From: Haematococcus lacustris
Lineage: Eukaryota > Chlorophyta > Chlorophyceae > Chlamydomonadales > Haematococcaceae
Assembly (NCBI GenBank): GCA_030144725.1
Contig: JASKMD010000009.1
Coordinates: forward strand, 3,301,015 to 3,365,014
Length of the DNA: 64,000 nt
Direction: 5' to 3'
Position numbers and translations under genes: made by a program. Below are positions 30,445 to 42,400 of the stretch, piece after piece (the first letter of the stretch is position 1; each line of letters begins with the position of its first letter). Under the pieces are notes generated by a model. That model was not told the origin of the DNA. It worked only from the letters and a program-made list of their open reading frames with translations, and did no database searches.

Positions 30445-33436
30445 CTAGTGAGTAGGGCTCGGTAACACATGCTGACACTCAGCCATGACTGCCCGCGTCA
30501 CCAACACTTGACCAGGGCCTGCTTGGCGAAGCAACTCGTGCACCTGCCGCAGCGCCCGGCTGTTGTAGACCGGTCGGCCAGTGCTGTTAGTGGCGACCTT
30601 GCATGCTCCACCGGGGACCTCCGCCACAACGGCACGCAACCGTATGCCGCGCAACATTGACGCCGCGAACACGTGGGGACCTCCTGCTCTGCGTGCGGGC
30701 TCACATGCTACGCGAATGTGTTGGAGCAAACGCGGGAAGTGAGACGCCGAGGTGGGTGACAGGGCAACGTCTGCCAAGGGCTTGGGTGCTTGCACGGAGT
30801 CCCTAGGCGCTCGCCAGGCGCTGTGCACCTCTTCGCACAACTCGTGCATCAGCATCTCAAATGGCCAGTCCATGTCAAGCAACCGCTGCCGCAGCGTGAA
30901 GGCCAGGGAAAGCGCAGCGTGGGAGCTTCCGCAAGCCAAGACGACTTGAGTGGGTCGCGATGAGAATGCCAAGGTGACAACACATGGCTCTTGCATGTCC
31001 GCGGGCTGAGAGCGAAGTGCCGACAGTCTCCGTGTTAAACGCTGCCGATCGTGAGTAGCTTGCTGACGTGACGAGGAGGTATTCGCGCTGCTTGCACGGA
31101 TGCCGTCAGGCGTCCTCGTCGCCCTTTCTTCATACCCCGACGGCCTGTTCTCCAACGCCGTGGGTGTCTTGTCAGTTGCTGACATTTTCATGGCAATGGA
31201 GGATACGAAGCTGGTAGCGCTGCGTAGCAACTGCTGCGAGGGTCGCTTGACCGAAGTGAATATGCCGCACAATGCCGATAGCTCATCCTCTACGACGACA
31301 GCCGCGCGGCCATCCGTCATCTGGGTTGAGCACTCATGCATGAGCTGCTGCACAGCCTGCAAGGCAGCCACTGTCAAAGGGAGATCCCAAGCCAACAGCG
31401 CCCCAGCCCCAGCCAGCTGCAACCCCACCAAGTATGCCCCGCAGCCTTGACTGTTGCCCAGCTGGCGCGGTACTGGCGCTGCCCACACACCCGGTAGCAA
31501 ACACTCGCTCTTGCGTAACTGCAGCGGCAGCACTGCCAAACGGGCCGCCAGCGGCTTGGGGAGCATGGCGACGATTTGCGTAGCAGGTGCCGGCCGCTGT
31601 TCTGTCGTCTCCGACAAATGGTGGTAGCCCCAGTGGTAGAGCTTACACTCCGGCGGCAGCTCGCCTGCGGTCATTCCTGCTTTTGACCCGCCGCTGATGA
31701 GAAGAGCGTTGACGCAGTCATGGCTGAGCAGCACCTGCCCTCCCTGTGCGGCATCGGCGACCGCGGCGGACACGCTGCGCAGTGGTCCAGAGTAAACCTG
31801 GCGTGCCATGATGCGGTTGTAGGAGCTGTGCGCCGCGCAGGCCAGGCCGCAGTGCATGCCCATGCGCACGCGCAAACCTCGCCATACCAGCACCGCGCCG
31901 GCAGGCCGTGCAGTCGTGGTCTTGAGGCAGGGCCGCCACTTGCTGCTCCACAAAGTGCCCAGCGTGTGAGCAGCCGGTCCTCCAGCCTTCATGGTAATGG
32001 CTGCAGACAAGCTGACATCTTCGGGTTGCGCCATGGGTAAGGACAAAGCTGCAAAAGCCGACGAAGACAAGCTGGCTTGCTTGGGTAGCGCCATGGGTAA
32101 GGACAAGGCTCCAAATGCCGCTGAAGGCTGCCTCGTCTCATTCGCGGTCTCGTCGATGGTGATGTAAGGGAGTTGTGGCAGATTGAGGGGCCGCAGGGAC
32201 ATGGCGGACTTGCATTTGGACACCCTTGTGCGTGAGGTGTTGGGTGTGAAGCGCTTGGAGGATGAGTCTGAGCTGGTCAGGCCACTATCTCGTACATGCG
32301 TGGCCTTCTTTGCCATGTCTGCGAGGTTGTCATGATCTCCTGAGACCAGGCCCGGGACGGCATACGATGCATGCACCGTGCCACATAATGTCTGCGCCTT
32401 GGCATCAAGTTGCCAGGAAGGGGCTGCAGCAAGAGATGTTTGCGGTGGTTGTTGGGCGGGTGACTTGGCCAGCTGTGCCTGGCCAGGGGCAGGCAGCAGA
32501 GCACTGGCTGCTGTTGTAGACCCGACCCCCACTGTTGCCACTGGCCCCACCGCTCCTCTCCTTTCTGTAAGGGGTGGCGGTGGTGGGCTGTCTAGAGCTG
32601 TTGGGGTGAGTTGGGCAAGTGGCTGCAGGGTGACTCGTATGATGGTGTCAGAAGGGGCTGTGGAGGTGGGAGCATTGTGGCTGGTGGATCTGGATAAGCA
32701 GGAAGTGTAGTCTTGTGGCAGAGAGATAGGCACCAGGTGAGGGTGCGCAGCTGGAGTAGCCATCAAACCCCTTGACGGGGGTCCTGCTGCAGCTGCTTCA
32801 GTCGCCAGCAGTGCAGAATGCACGCATGGCAAGGCTAGCTCTGGCTGTTGCTGAGCAGCAGCAGGGGCTGGAGCGCAGGCAGCGCCAAGGTCACCACAGC
32901 TGCTCCCCACATCAGGCTTCCCCTCGGGCTCAGATTGCAGCGTGCACTTACGTAGCACATGGTGGTGGACCTGTAGGGGGGTTAGCTGCCTACGGTGCAA
33001 AAGGTTCGACAGGGAGCGGCCAATCTGGAGGCTATGTGGTGATCCCAGGCTGAGAACAGGCCGTGACTGATTGCTCAGCATTGAGGCCAAGGTGCCGCTG
33101 AGGAGAGACGGCTGAGAGCTGGATACGGAGGGGAGGCCAGGCGGGGGTTGGCCCTGTTGTGCCCGGGTCTTCCGCTGGGGCGCCATCCACAGCACTGCTG
33201 CGGGCGGTGTTGCCAGCAGTGCAGATGGCCAGTCCAGGAGCAGCAGGGTCTGCTGGACTGCAGCTGCAAAGCGCAGGGCGGGGGCGGGGTGCGGGAAGGC
33301 GATGACGAAGCTGTCGCCCTCCCAGACGGACTCATAGCCCTGGTGGTCGGCAGCCAGTGTGCGCAGGCAGTCGTTGTGGAGCTTGAGGGCCATGTTCATG
33401 ACCTCAGGGGCCAGGCTGTCCCACAGCCAGGTGGAG
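30445..33436 (-). CDS. Cyclase catalytic exon of the receptor cyclase
   Basis: This single exon of about 997 codons completes the first cyclase domain. Metal-binding Asp residues come from TDIQDST (preceding exon plus splice) and WEGDSFVIAF (about 33300-33327). After AVQQTLLLLDWP the domain is interrupted by about 430 residues of low-complexity sequence before resuming at LRVRMGMHCGLA (about 31855-31890) and the YSGPLRSVSAAVADAAQGGQVLLS segment. A second, weaker cyclase-like domain follows (LACGSSHAALSLAFTLRQRLLDMDWP, later GRPVYNSRALRQVHELLRQAGPGQVLVT), suggesting a C1/C2 pair in one chain. The second domain lacks a clear TDI motif and may be regulatory. Substrate (ATP or GTP) cannot be decided by eye. 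Confidence 0.8.
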
Positions 33437-36400
33437 CTGCGCAGGGCGGCCGCAAGGGGAGGAGGGCCAAGGGGTCTTCTGTAGGTTCGTATGGGGCGGG
33501 GCAGCAGGGTGGGTTCAGAACAAAAGCAGTGGTAGGCAACTGTGAAGGAGACTCGGGGTGAAGCCGCAGGCCATGAGGCTAGGTGGAGTGGGACGTTGAT
33601 TATGAACTCCCTGCCTCCCTCCTGCACTTTCTGTCTTGGACTCATCCCCTTGCTCCACCCACAGGTGCAGGACCTGTCTCCACCAACAGGTGCAGGTGCA
33701 GGACCTGTCTTGGACTCATCCCCTGCTCCTGCTACGGCACTAGTTCAGCAGGTGGTGCCTGTAGACTGCTGCCCGCCACTCACTCCTGGATGTCGGTGAC
33801 CAGCAGGCAGGTGTGCGGCCCTACACCCGGGGCCTGGCGCCAGGTCTGCTGCTGGGCCCACAGCCGCTTCAGGTGAGGCCTGCAGCGCCAGGCAGGTAGG
33901 CGGCAGGCGGCAGCAGCTTGGTGAGCAGCGGCAGCACGGCAGGTGATTGTTGCAATTGGAAGCATGGCAGCTGGTCACAGGGTTCATCATTGGCCTGGAA
34001 AGCAGTGTCAGGGTCAGGGTCTGAGTCACCTGACCAGCAGCGCAGCTACAGCGACCATCAGTGTCGCGCCTAGCCCCACCACCAGGGCGATGAGGCCAGC
34101 CATGCCTCCCACAGCCCCCCACTGGCCTGGCTCTTGTGATCTGGCTGCTGGTGGCAGCGGTGGGCTGGTAAAACTGGGTGGGGAGGGTGGCGGCGGCTGG
34201 GACGGCTGTCGGTTCAGGCTGGCCCAGTACCATGTGCGGAACAAGCTGGTGTTGTAGCCAAACAGCCTCGTAAAGCTTGTAGTCAGGGAAGCTGCTGCTT
34301 CTGCCATGACCCGCTCGTGGTCCTGCTGCTGGGTTGTGATCTTGAGCACCATGTTGCCTGCGGTGCTCACAAAGGCACTGGCGCCAGGGATGCGAATCTG
34401 CAGGAGACATGCAGTGCAGTCAAACGGTCCGACCCAGTGTGCATGCGAATGCCAGGGTTCTGGTGCACCTCTGCCATTGCCCTGTGACCATACCAGCAGG
34501 CCTATACATGTCAACAGCAGCATGCCACTGTCCCTACAAACTCCTCTCCTCTGCCCACACTCCAGCAACTCATCTCGACCTCTACCCTCACCAACCACAC
34601 TCCTACACTACCCTGCCTCTCCTTCCCAGGCAGCCCACCTGGACGTGCATGTTGGGGTGCTGCAGGGAGGCCCGGTGGGCAGCCAGGAAGCGCGCTGCGT
34701 CATCAGCCTGGAACCCCGCAGCGACCCAGCGCCTGACATCCAGTTGGGACAGCCGGGTAGGAAGGCTATCTGCAGCAATAGCAGGCAGCTGAGCGCAAGC
34801 TGGCAGCCAGCAGACAACGCAGCTAGTCATGGTAGGCAGCAGCTGGGTGATGGGGCTGGCGTGCCCTGCACCAGGCTTGCCCTGCTGCCTGATCCAGGGT
34901 GTCTAATCCAGCTGCCTGATCCAGGGTGTCCAATCCAGCTGCCTGATCCAGGGTGTCTTCCTGGACAGGCCAAAGTGAGTTGCCTATCCAGGAAGGGGGT
35001 TGCTAGACTAGGCACTACCACCTGCCTGAGTCCGGGTCCAGCACCAGAGCGTCCAGCACTCCAGCAGACGCTAGCTGCAGCACAGACCAGCAGCAACATG
35101 AAACTAGACAGCAGCTGGCACCCGCCCTCACCCTTCAGCCTCACAGCTGTGTACCCAGTCAACTGTGCAGGCCGCACAGGGTAACCTGCCTGTAGAGGGT
35201 GCCTTAACAGCGGTGACAAACTGCTGGCTAGGTCAGGATAGTGTTGGGGCAGGCACTGCACCTACACAGCCTAGCACGGGAGGGTGTGCTGATGCTGGAG
35301 TAAAGCTTCCCCTGCAAACCAGGGGCACAGCCCTCGCAGCGATGCACTGCTGGACGATGATGGCAAGTGCAGTACAGGACCACTCACATAGCTGAGCACG
35401 CTGTAGGAGAAGAAGCGCAGCTCTGGGGTACTCTGGGCGTTGATGGTGGTCAGAATGGCCTCAAATCCCGGGGAGTGGTTCACCAGCAGCCAGCTGCCGT
35501 CTGCCTGCTGGTACCTGCCACAGGGTGAGGTGTCAGGGTGAGGAGCAGGGGGGCAGGCAGCAGACAGAGCCAGTTAGACAGAAGAAGAAGAAGAAGAAGA
35601 AGAAGAAGACTACTCCGGTATTCACCGGCGTGCATTAAGGGAGGAGCTACCGCCTGGGGCGCGGCCTGCTCCCACCAATCAAACCAAGAAAGAGGCGACC
35701 CCGCTACCCTCCGTCCCTCTTAGTAGCCCTGAGTCTGTAGCTTGTCTTTGCAATGGAGTGGGCTGTCTCCACCGCGTGTCTTGTTAGCTTGTGTAATAGT
35801 TTAGTAGTGTTATCTTGTGAGATCCCCAAGGCCAGGAGGTGTTGCCGTGTGTGTGCTTCATACGTTATGCCACCTATGCCCAGGAGGATTGGTCTAATCT
35901 CCACCATGTGGCCTACCTTGCGTATGGTTTGAGCTAGATTGATGTGTTGGTTGAGTGCCTTGTCTAGTTGATCCGTCCACCTTGAGTCCGAGCAGTATTT
36001 GATTTCTATGATGGTGACCCGTTTGATGGCTTTGCCACGTTTGCCCGTCTTCGTTGTAGGCGTCACCATGAGAATGTCTGGCCTGGTGGTACTTTTTATC
36101 GCTGTTGTCTTGAGGCCAAGTGCCCGTAGTGTTGTGTGTAGCGTGTCGTTAGGGAGGTCGAGGTCTTCTTTCGCACCCTTCTCCCAGCTGCCGGTGTCCG
36201 CGAATCGGATGCACCCGCCTAGGGTACCCTTGCTTATGGCTTTAGCGATGAGGCGGCCGGCCCCGTTATGCCTTTCTTGCACCATCGGTAGTGTCTCGCT
36301 GCAGCCCGAAAGGAGGTGAGTGGCACTGTCGGCTTCCCCGCAGAGTGGGCACCGGTCGTCGGTCGCCCGCTTTCAACGCATGGCCAGCTTTTGGTTATAG

Positions 36401-39400
36401 AGTCCGCCGGTACGGTAGAGAAGGACAGTTCGCTGCGCGGGTATGGAGATGTTCGTGTCGGTCATCACCCTTTCGCCTGCCCCTTTGGCCGCGGCTTTGG
36501 TGATCTCCTGAGACATCTGGTAGTAGATACTGTCTTGATTGGCAAGACCGAGGTTGTGCTTGCGGTGCATGTGTGCTCGCACGCTTTGGCGGCAATCCGG
36601 CAGTGGGGCGGGGGTTTCGCCGTCGGCTTCGTTGGTGAGCCAGGTGTTGGTCTCTTTCCGTGTGGTCGGGCGGTAGGCTGGGGTGTTGGCAAGCTCTGGG
36701 TGTAATGCCGCGTGCTTGGCGAGGGCATCGGCGCCTTCGTTGCCGATGATGCCCGAGTGGGCCCTGACTTTGTAGAAGTGGATCGTGACGGGGCTATCGA
36801 TGATGAGGGTGGCGATAGCGGTCAAGATGTCGTTGTGTCTGTGTGTGATGAGGGACATCGGGTTAGCGAGGGCTCGGCGGATCTGGTAGATAGAGCAAAG
36901 GCTGTCGGTGGCGATGCGTTTGACCCCGGCTGTGAGTGCCGCGTGTATCGCCGTGAGTTCCGCCTTGTTGATGGTGTTGTTTTCTGGGTCATCCATGGCG
37001 ACGGTGACGAGGGCGTTGTTATCCGGGATGTAGACCCCCGCGCCGACGCGCGCTGGGTGAGCACCAGAGGCCTTGATGCAGCTGCCGTCCGAATACGCGA
37101 GCGTGGCCCATTCGGTGATGGCCATCCGTGGCTGCGTCGTGGAGTGCTCCGTGAGCTGGTTGTGGCTGCGTTGGTGCCCCGAGGTGGGGAGGTCCCTGTC
37201 CAGCGGCAGGCGCATGTGTTGTTTGTGGCCGCTAGGGGGTGTGGCCGGCTGGCTTTGATTCGTTGGTCTGTTGCGGATGGGGTGTGTGTCTCGTTGGGGG
37301 TGGAGGGCAGTGGCAGTGCTAGCCAGCCATCCTTGGGGGTTGCCTTTGGTGACGAGTTGTTGTCCTGCTGCATTCCAGATGACGTAAACGTGGAGGTTGG
37401 CGTGCTTGCTTGGCTTGGAGCAGCTGGTCTTGGTGGGGGGTATGCTGGCCAGGTGCTGGCAGTATTCAGGGTAGCGCCGAAGGGTGTCAATGTGTTTTGG
37501 GTAGGAGATGCCCTTTTTCCCAGGGATGAGCATGATGGTGGCCATGGCCTCCTCCTGGGTCGCTGAGTGTATAGCATGGTTGACGCATTTGAGTGCCACC
37601 GCATCGTCTGCCGGTACGTTCCATGTGGATAGCCCAGTGTGGCGTACCAGAAGGCAGTTGTGGTGTGCACCAAAGGCCGTGTCGTTGATGTCAGGGCTCC
37701 AGTAGGTAGTGGTTTCCGGTCTAACCGTGAGTGGATCAGCCCACCTTTGGACGGTACTTGGAAAGCTTCGTGTGGTGTGTAGAGTGGCCAAGGCTTTGTC
37801 TTGTGCCGCTCTCATGGGGTGGTGGTCGCTCTGTGTGTCGTGTCTCCTTAGGAGGGCCACCAGTTCTGTGGCCAGGTTGCGTGTGTGTTGTAGCCAAGCG
37901 TGTAGGTGTTGGTGTTGTTGTTTAGTCAGAAGACCTATTGTGCGACCCGACTCATCGTGGGCCGTTACATGTTGCACTAGGTCGTGCTTGGGCATGGTGG
38001 GTTCCCCCTTGTTGGAGCTCATCGCGGGAGTGGTCATGTGGGGGTGTAGTTGGAGGAAGGTTTCGCATTTGCCCGTCCCGACGATGTCCGTCTGCGGGTT
38101 GATGGGGTACGTGTGGAAGGTGGCCTTCGAATGCAGGTTGGTGCACCGGGGTAGCCAGGTGTGCGGGTCCGGCAGTCCTTGCCGGGTGTGGTCCGGCAGG
38201 TTCGCGTCAGGCCTCGCATGTCTGGCTTCTTGTATCAGCCTATTTTCCTCGTCGTAAACGTTGCGCTTTGCCGTGTAGTCCAGATGCGCCGTTATGAGAG
38301 GTGCCGGTTCAAGGGTGGGGCGCCAGTGTACTCGTATGAGGTCCGAGTGCGCTGACTGACGCATGGTAGTCTTGAATTCATTGCTGCCAAACTTGCATAT
38401 AGGGCACAGCCAGTAGCCTGCTTCCTTATGTCCTGACACGAGGGCTTTTTCAAGGCAGGCTGGGTGGTAGGCCCTCTTGCAGTTGTGGCACATTGGGCTG
38501 TCCCCTCGTGGTAGCCAGCATAGCTCACATGTGCATACGTCTTTAGCCTTTTCCCTACTGATGGTCTCTATGTGTGTGGGTGTATAGCCTTCTTTTGCAC
38601 ATAGGTGTAGTGCCCACCGTTCTATGACTGTAGGTTTCCAGTGCACCTTGTAGTAGCTTTCCTTATTGATGCCGTCCCACTGCCAACCGTCTATGTTGGT
38701 GATGGCCTCTTGGTGGTCGAACATGGCCCCAAGTGTGCGCCCTAAGTCCGTGAGTTTGCACCGGCAGGCTTTGTCCAGTTAGACAAGGAAACCACTCTTG
38801 GCAGCCCGCACTATGCCAGCAAGCACTGGGTGCTGGTTGGTGTGAGGAGCAGGAGGCTTGTTGTTCCGTACTCACAACCTTTGAGCGTATATGCATAAGA
38901 CGCTCAAAGGTTGTGAGTCTCAGACTTCTCCACATGTTCAACAGCGTAGGCTGAGACTGTCTGACTGTGCCTGAAATCTGAGAAGACTCCGCTTGCTTGA
39001 TGGCAGCCTATAGCATGGCATCTGATATGATATGGAATTAGGTTCCAAACACACTGTATAGCTTTATTTGTGACTGTTGTGACTTGTCAACAGCAACGCA
39101 ATGCCAGCTCAGCCCTCACAGCCTGTGGGCACCTACTGTGATGCATGTGGGCAGCGCTGGAAGGTGCAGGGCACAAGGCTGTTGCTGGGCCGGTCCAGCA
39201 CGCGGTCAGAGCCTGGCAGCAGTGCAGCTCCCATGTTGCCCCGGACTGAGCCCACCAGGTCGGCTCGGCTGATGTGCGACAAGTACTGCAAGCAGCACCA
39301 GGGTGCAGGCGGCGCTTAGGACAGCAGCAGGATGAAGGTGGAGGGATGGTTAGGCACACTGCATGGTGCAGGCAGGTTTCATATTGTCAGGGAACAAAGG

Positions 39401-42400
39401 TGGCAACAGGCAGACATTGCACTACTTGGATAAGAAAGGGGAGGCAATGGGCAGCAGGCAGGTGTTGTAAGCCTGAGGTGGCTGTGTAGCAGGAGAGCCC
39501 CTGCTTCTCCCTCTTAGGAGGCTGCACACAGCAGCCAGCATCCATCAGCATAACTTCAATTTACCCGGATCTAAACGTTTTTGGCCCATGTTTTAGAAGG
39601 CTGTAACAAAGGCAACCGACATCCAATTATGTTCCAACCGTCAATTACAGCAAAAAGTGCGGCTGCGCCGCAAAAACTGCAAGGAACAGCGAAGCTTTCG
39701 CGCGGAGGGGGTGCGGTGGCGCTTGAAGAGGCCATCCTCGCTCTTATAATTGAAAACCCGGTCGGCCCCTGAGATCGCCCAGTCACACCGGTCACAGCGA
39801 CCACTGCGGCTTCGCCGTGTGCATCGCCGCTGTGCTGCACTGCTATGCTAGCCTTGTAAATTGAAGTTATACAAATTAACTGCAACGCCTCAGCTTTTCC
39901 GGGTTTGTAAACGACCTCGGCCTCGCAGTTCCTCGTGAACGCTCTCGACCTCCGCCAGGGGCCTCCGGCCCCTGGCGTCGGTCTCGAGCGTTCACTCGGA
40001 ACTGCTTCGGCCTCGGTCGTTTACAAACCCGGAAAAGCTTCGTCGTTGCAGTTATCCTCATCATAAGCGAGATCCTACGTGAAGACAATTCTAACCTCTT
40101 GAAGCAGCAGCCTTTCGCTTCGTCGGAGATGATACTTGGGCTGGCCCGCGCACTATACCAGGAGTAGTCCGCGATATGTAAATGGCGCAGTAGCGTGCCC
40201 CGCGGCCTGACGTTGATGCAAAGGCGCAGCTAGAGAATCCATATGCGGCTGGTCTGCAGCGTTGGCCCTGTCCGTTGCAAACATATGTGCCAACCAGCGC
40301 TTGACTAGTAATGGCACGCAACACCGCATGGCACGCAACACTGGTATGTAGTACATAGTTGAAGAGCTAGTACATTTAGGATGGTGGGAAAGCAAGCATT
40401 CGTTGTCATCATCAATTATCGTGATTTGGAAGTGTGCAACCCAGGCGTCAGCACCGGCTGTGCTTACATCCGTGACGGCGTGCCAGCATCAAGCAAGCGT
40501 GAACCGTGACATATACAAGTCTATGAAAATGGATGTTGCCATAACGTCAATGGGCATATGGAATGATGCCAACATGCGTTTGTGGTGTAATGATAGTGAT
40601 GGTTCCTGTATAAGTGAGGGCTTTGCTGCAACATGTTTATCATAGCATATTTGAGGGTGGTCAATGTTATGGCATCTGGTTAGCCTTGGCAGCCATAGCT
40701 CAAGAGCCTAGTCTAACATGGTGGGGTGGAGGGGTGAGGTGTCCTTGATGGTGGGCAGCTATCCCCTTGCAGCTTACCTGAATGACTGGTTTAGCAGTCA
40801 TACCCACACAAGCAGCTGGCGGCCCCTACCTTAAAAGTTGATCCGTGGCTTATGGTCATGAAGCATTCGCCCGTCACGAACAGCGGGACAGGCAGGCTGC
40901 AGTCCTGCGCACTGCTGACAAAGGGCGAGCTCAGCCGGTGCAGCGCCTGCCAACCAGGCAGGCAGGGCAGGGTAGGTCAGGGTGACATTGAGGGCGCTTT
41001 TAGAGGAGGGCGTGTGAGAACTCATGAGGCTGTGTCATGGCTTGCTGCCACAGCCTCATCCGGGCAGGAGGTGGGTGTCAGGTGAGGTGCCTGGCTGGCT
41101 GCCTACTTTGATGATGTCCAGCGTCTCCATCATGGCCGGGCTGTCCACCAGGTTCTGCAAGCTGGCCGGGTCAATGAGCCAGCCATGACTGCCGCCCAGC
41201 GTCTGCGTCATGGATGCCATCACCAACCTGCAGGCACAGCACCGGCAGGCCGTGACAACAGCAGGCGACGAGGTGTAGACATGGCTGTGACACGACCCTG
41301 GTTGCTGTAGTGAGTGGGCTTGGTGGCTCAGGCCCGGTTGTTGTAGAGGGTGGGTGGCTGGCTCAGCTAAGCTCAGCTAAGCACAAACAGCAGGGGTATG
41401 GTGAGATCGGCTGCTAGCCTGCCCAATACACAGGGTGGCTATCTGCGTTTGGGTGTGAATCTTGTGTGGTGAATTAAGGAGAAACTGCCTAGTCCAGTCC
41501 TCTTGCATTCAATGATGCCCAGCCTGCCCACGCGGCAGCAAGCGCTTGAAGCCCTTGACGCAGCTGTACCAACAGCCAGCTGGTGTCACTCCCAACATGA
41601 GTGAGGCACACTGCTGCACACCAGGCAAACTGCCCTGCAGGCGCTGGCACCCTGGAAGCACTGGCTGCCACGCCGTGAGCCACACAGACTCAGGGGAGTG
41701 CCCAAGGTGTGCTGAAGCTGCTCAGCCTGCCATCCTGCCTGCCAAAGGTGAAATGGCAGCAAGCGCTTGAAGCCCTTGGCGCAGCTGCATCCGTACCCCA
41801 GCCAGCGCAGGGCACAGACAGCATGCGTGGCCAGGCCTGTGTCTCACTTGACGAGGTTGGTGCCCAGCAGCGCACATGGACCCCAGTTGCCGCAGAAGCC
41901 CCACTTGCCCTCCGTCCCGTTCAGCTGGCTGGCGGTCTGGATCAGCTGGCGCCAGGTGGTTGGCACTGTTCTGTTGTACTTGGCCAACAGGTCCACGCGG
42001 TAGTGCAGCTGGTACGAGTAGGTGGACAGCGGCAGGGCAATGACCTGCGGGGGTAGTGTTGGGTTTGGTGCCTGAAACCTGCGGGGGTGGGAAGGGGGGT
42101 GCTGGGCTGGGCTTGCTGAAGGAGAACCAGCTGGTGAGGCCTGGACCATGCTGAATCAGGTTGTTAGAATGGCGACGGGGCGTAGAAGGCTATGGAATGA
42201 AGAGCAGAGCGTGTGGCTGACCAAGCGGCGCAGGCGGTCGTGGGAGGTCATGGGTTCAAATTGTGGCAGGGGCTGCCCAGGGCTTGGTCGATGAGGCCAG
42301 TGACTTGCAAGGCATGAAGTAACCGGACATGCTGACTGGTGGTGGTACCACCTCTGCTACTACTGCTGCTACTCGGTGACCATCGCAGGTGCTGGTGCTA

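Larger units (their letters stand above)
35581..38774 (-). mobile_element. 5'-truncated Dualen-like retrotransposon (PHD, RNase H, zinc knuckle, PD-(D/E)XK)
   Basis: The insert is bounded by 11-bp direct repeats 'ccagttagaca' at 35570-35580 and 38775-38785. Its 3' end (low coordinate) carries a (CTT)n tail on the minus strand, seen as (GAA)n at 35581-35609. Coding sequence is open from the 5' truncation point at 38774. The order PHD finger, RNase H, CCHC knuckle, restriction-like nuclease fits the downstream half of retrotransposons with an RLE endonuclease, such as Dualen/RandI of Chlamydomonas, which encode both APE and RLE nucleases. It lies in an intron of the receptor cyclase between exons 39285-39137 and 35514-35388, same strand as the gene. 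Confidence 0.85.
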
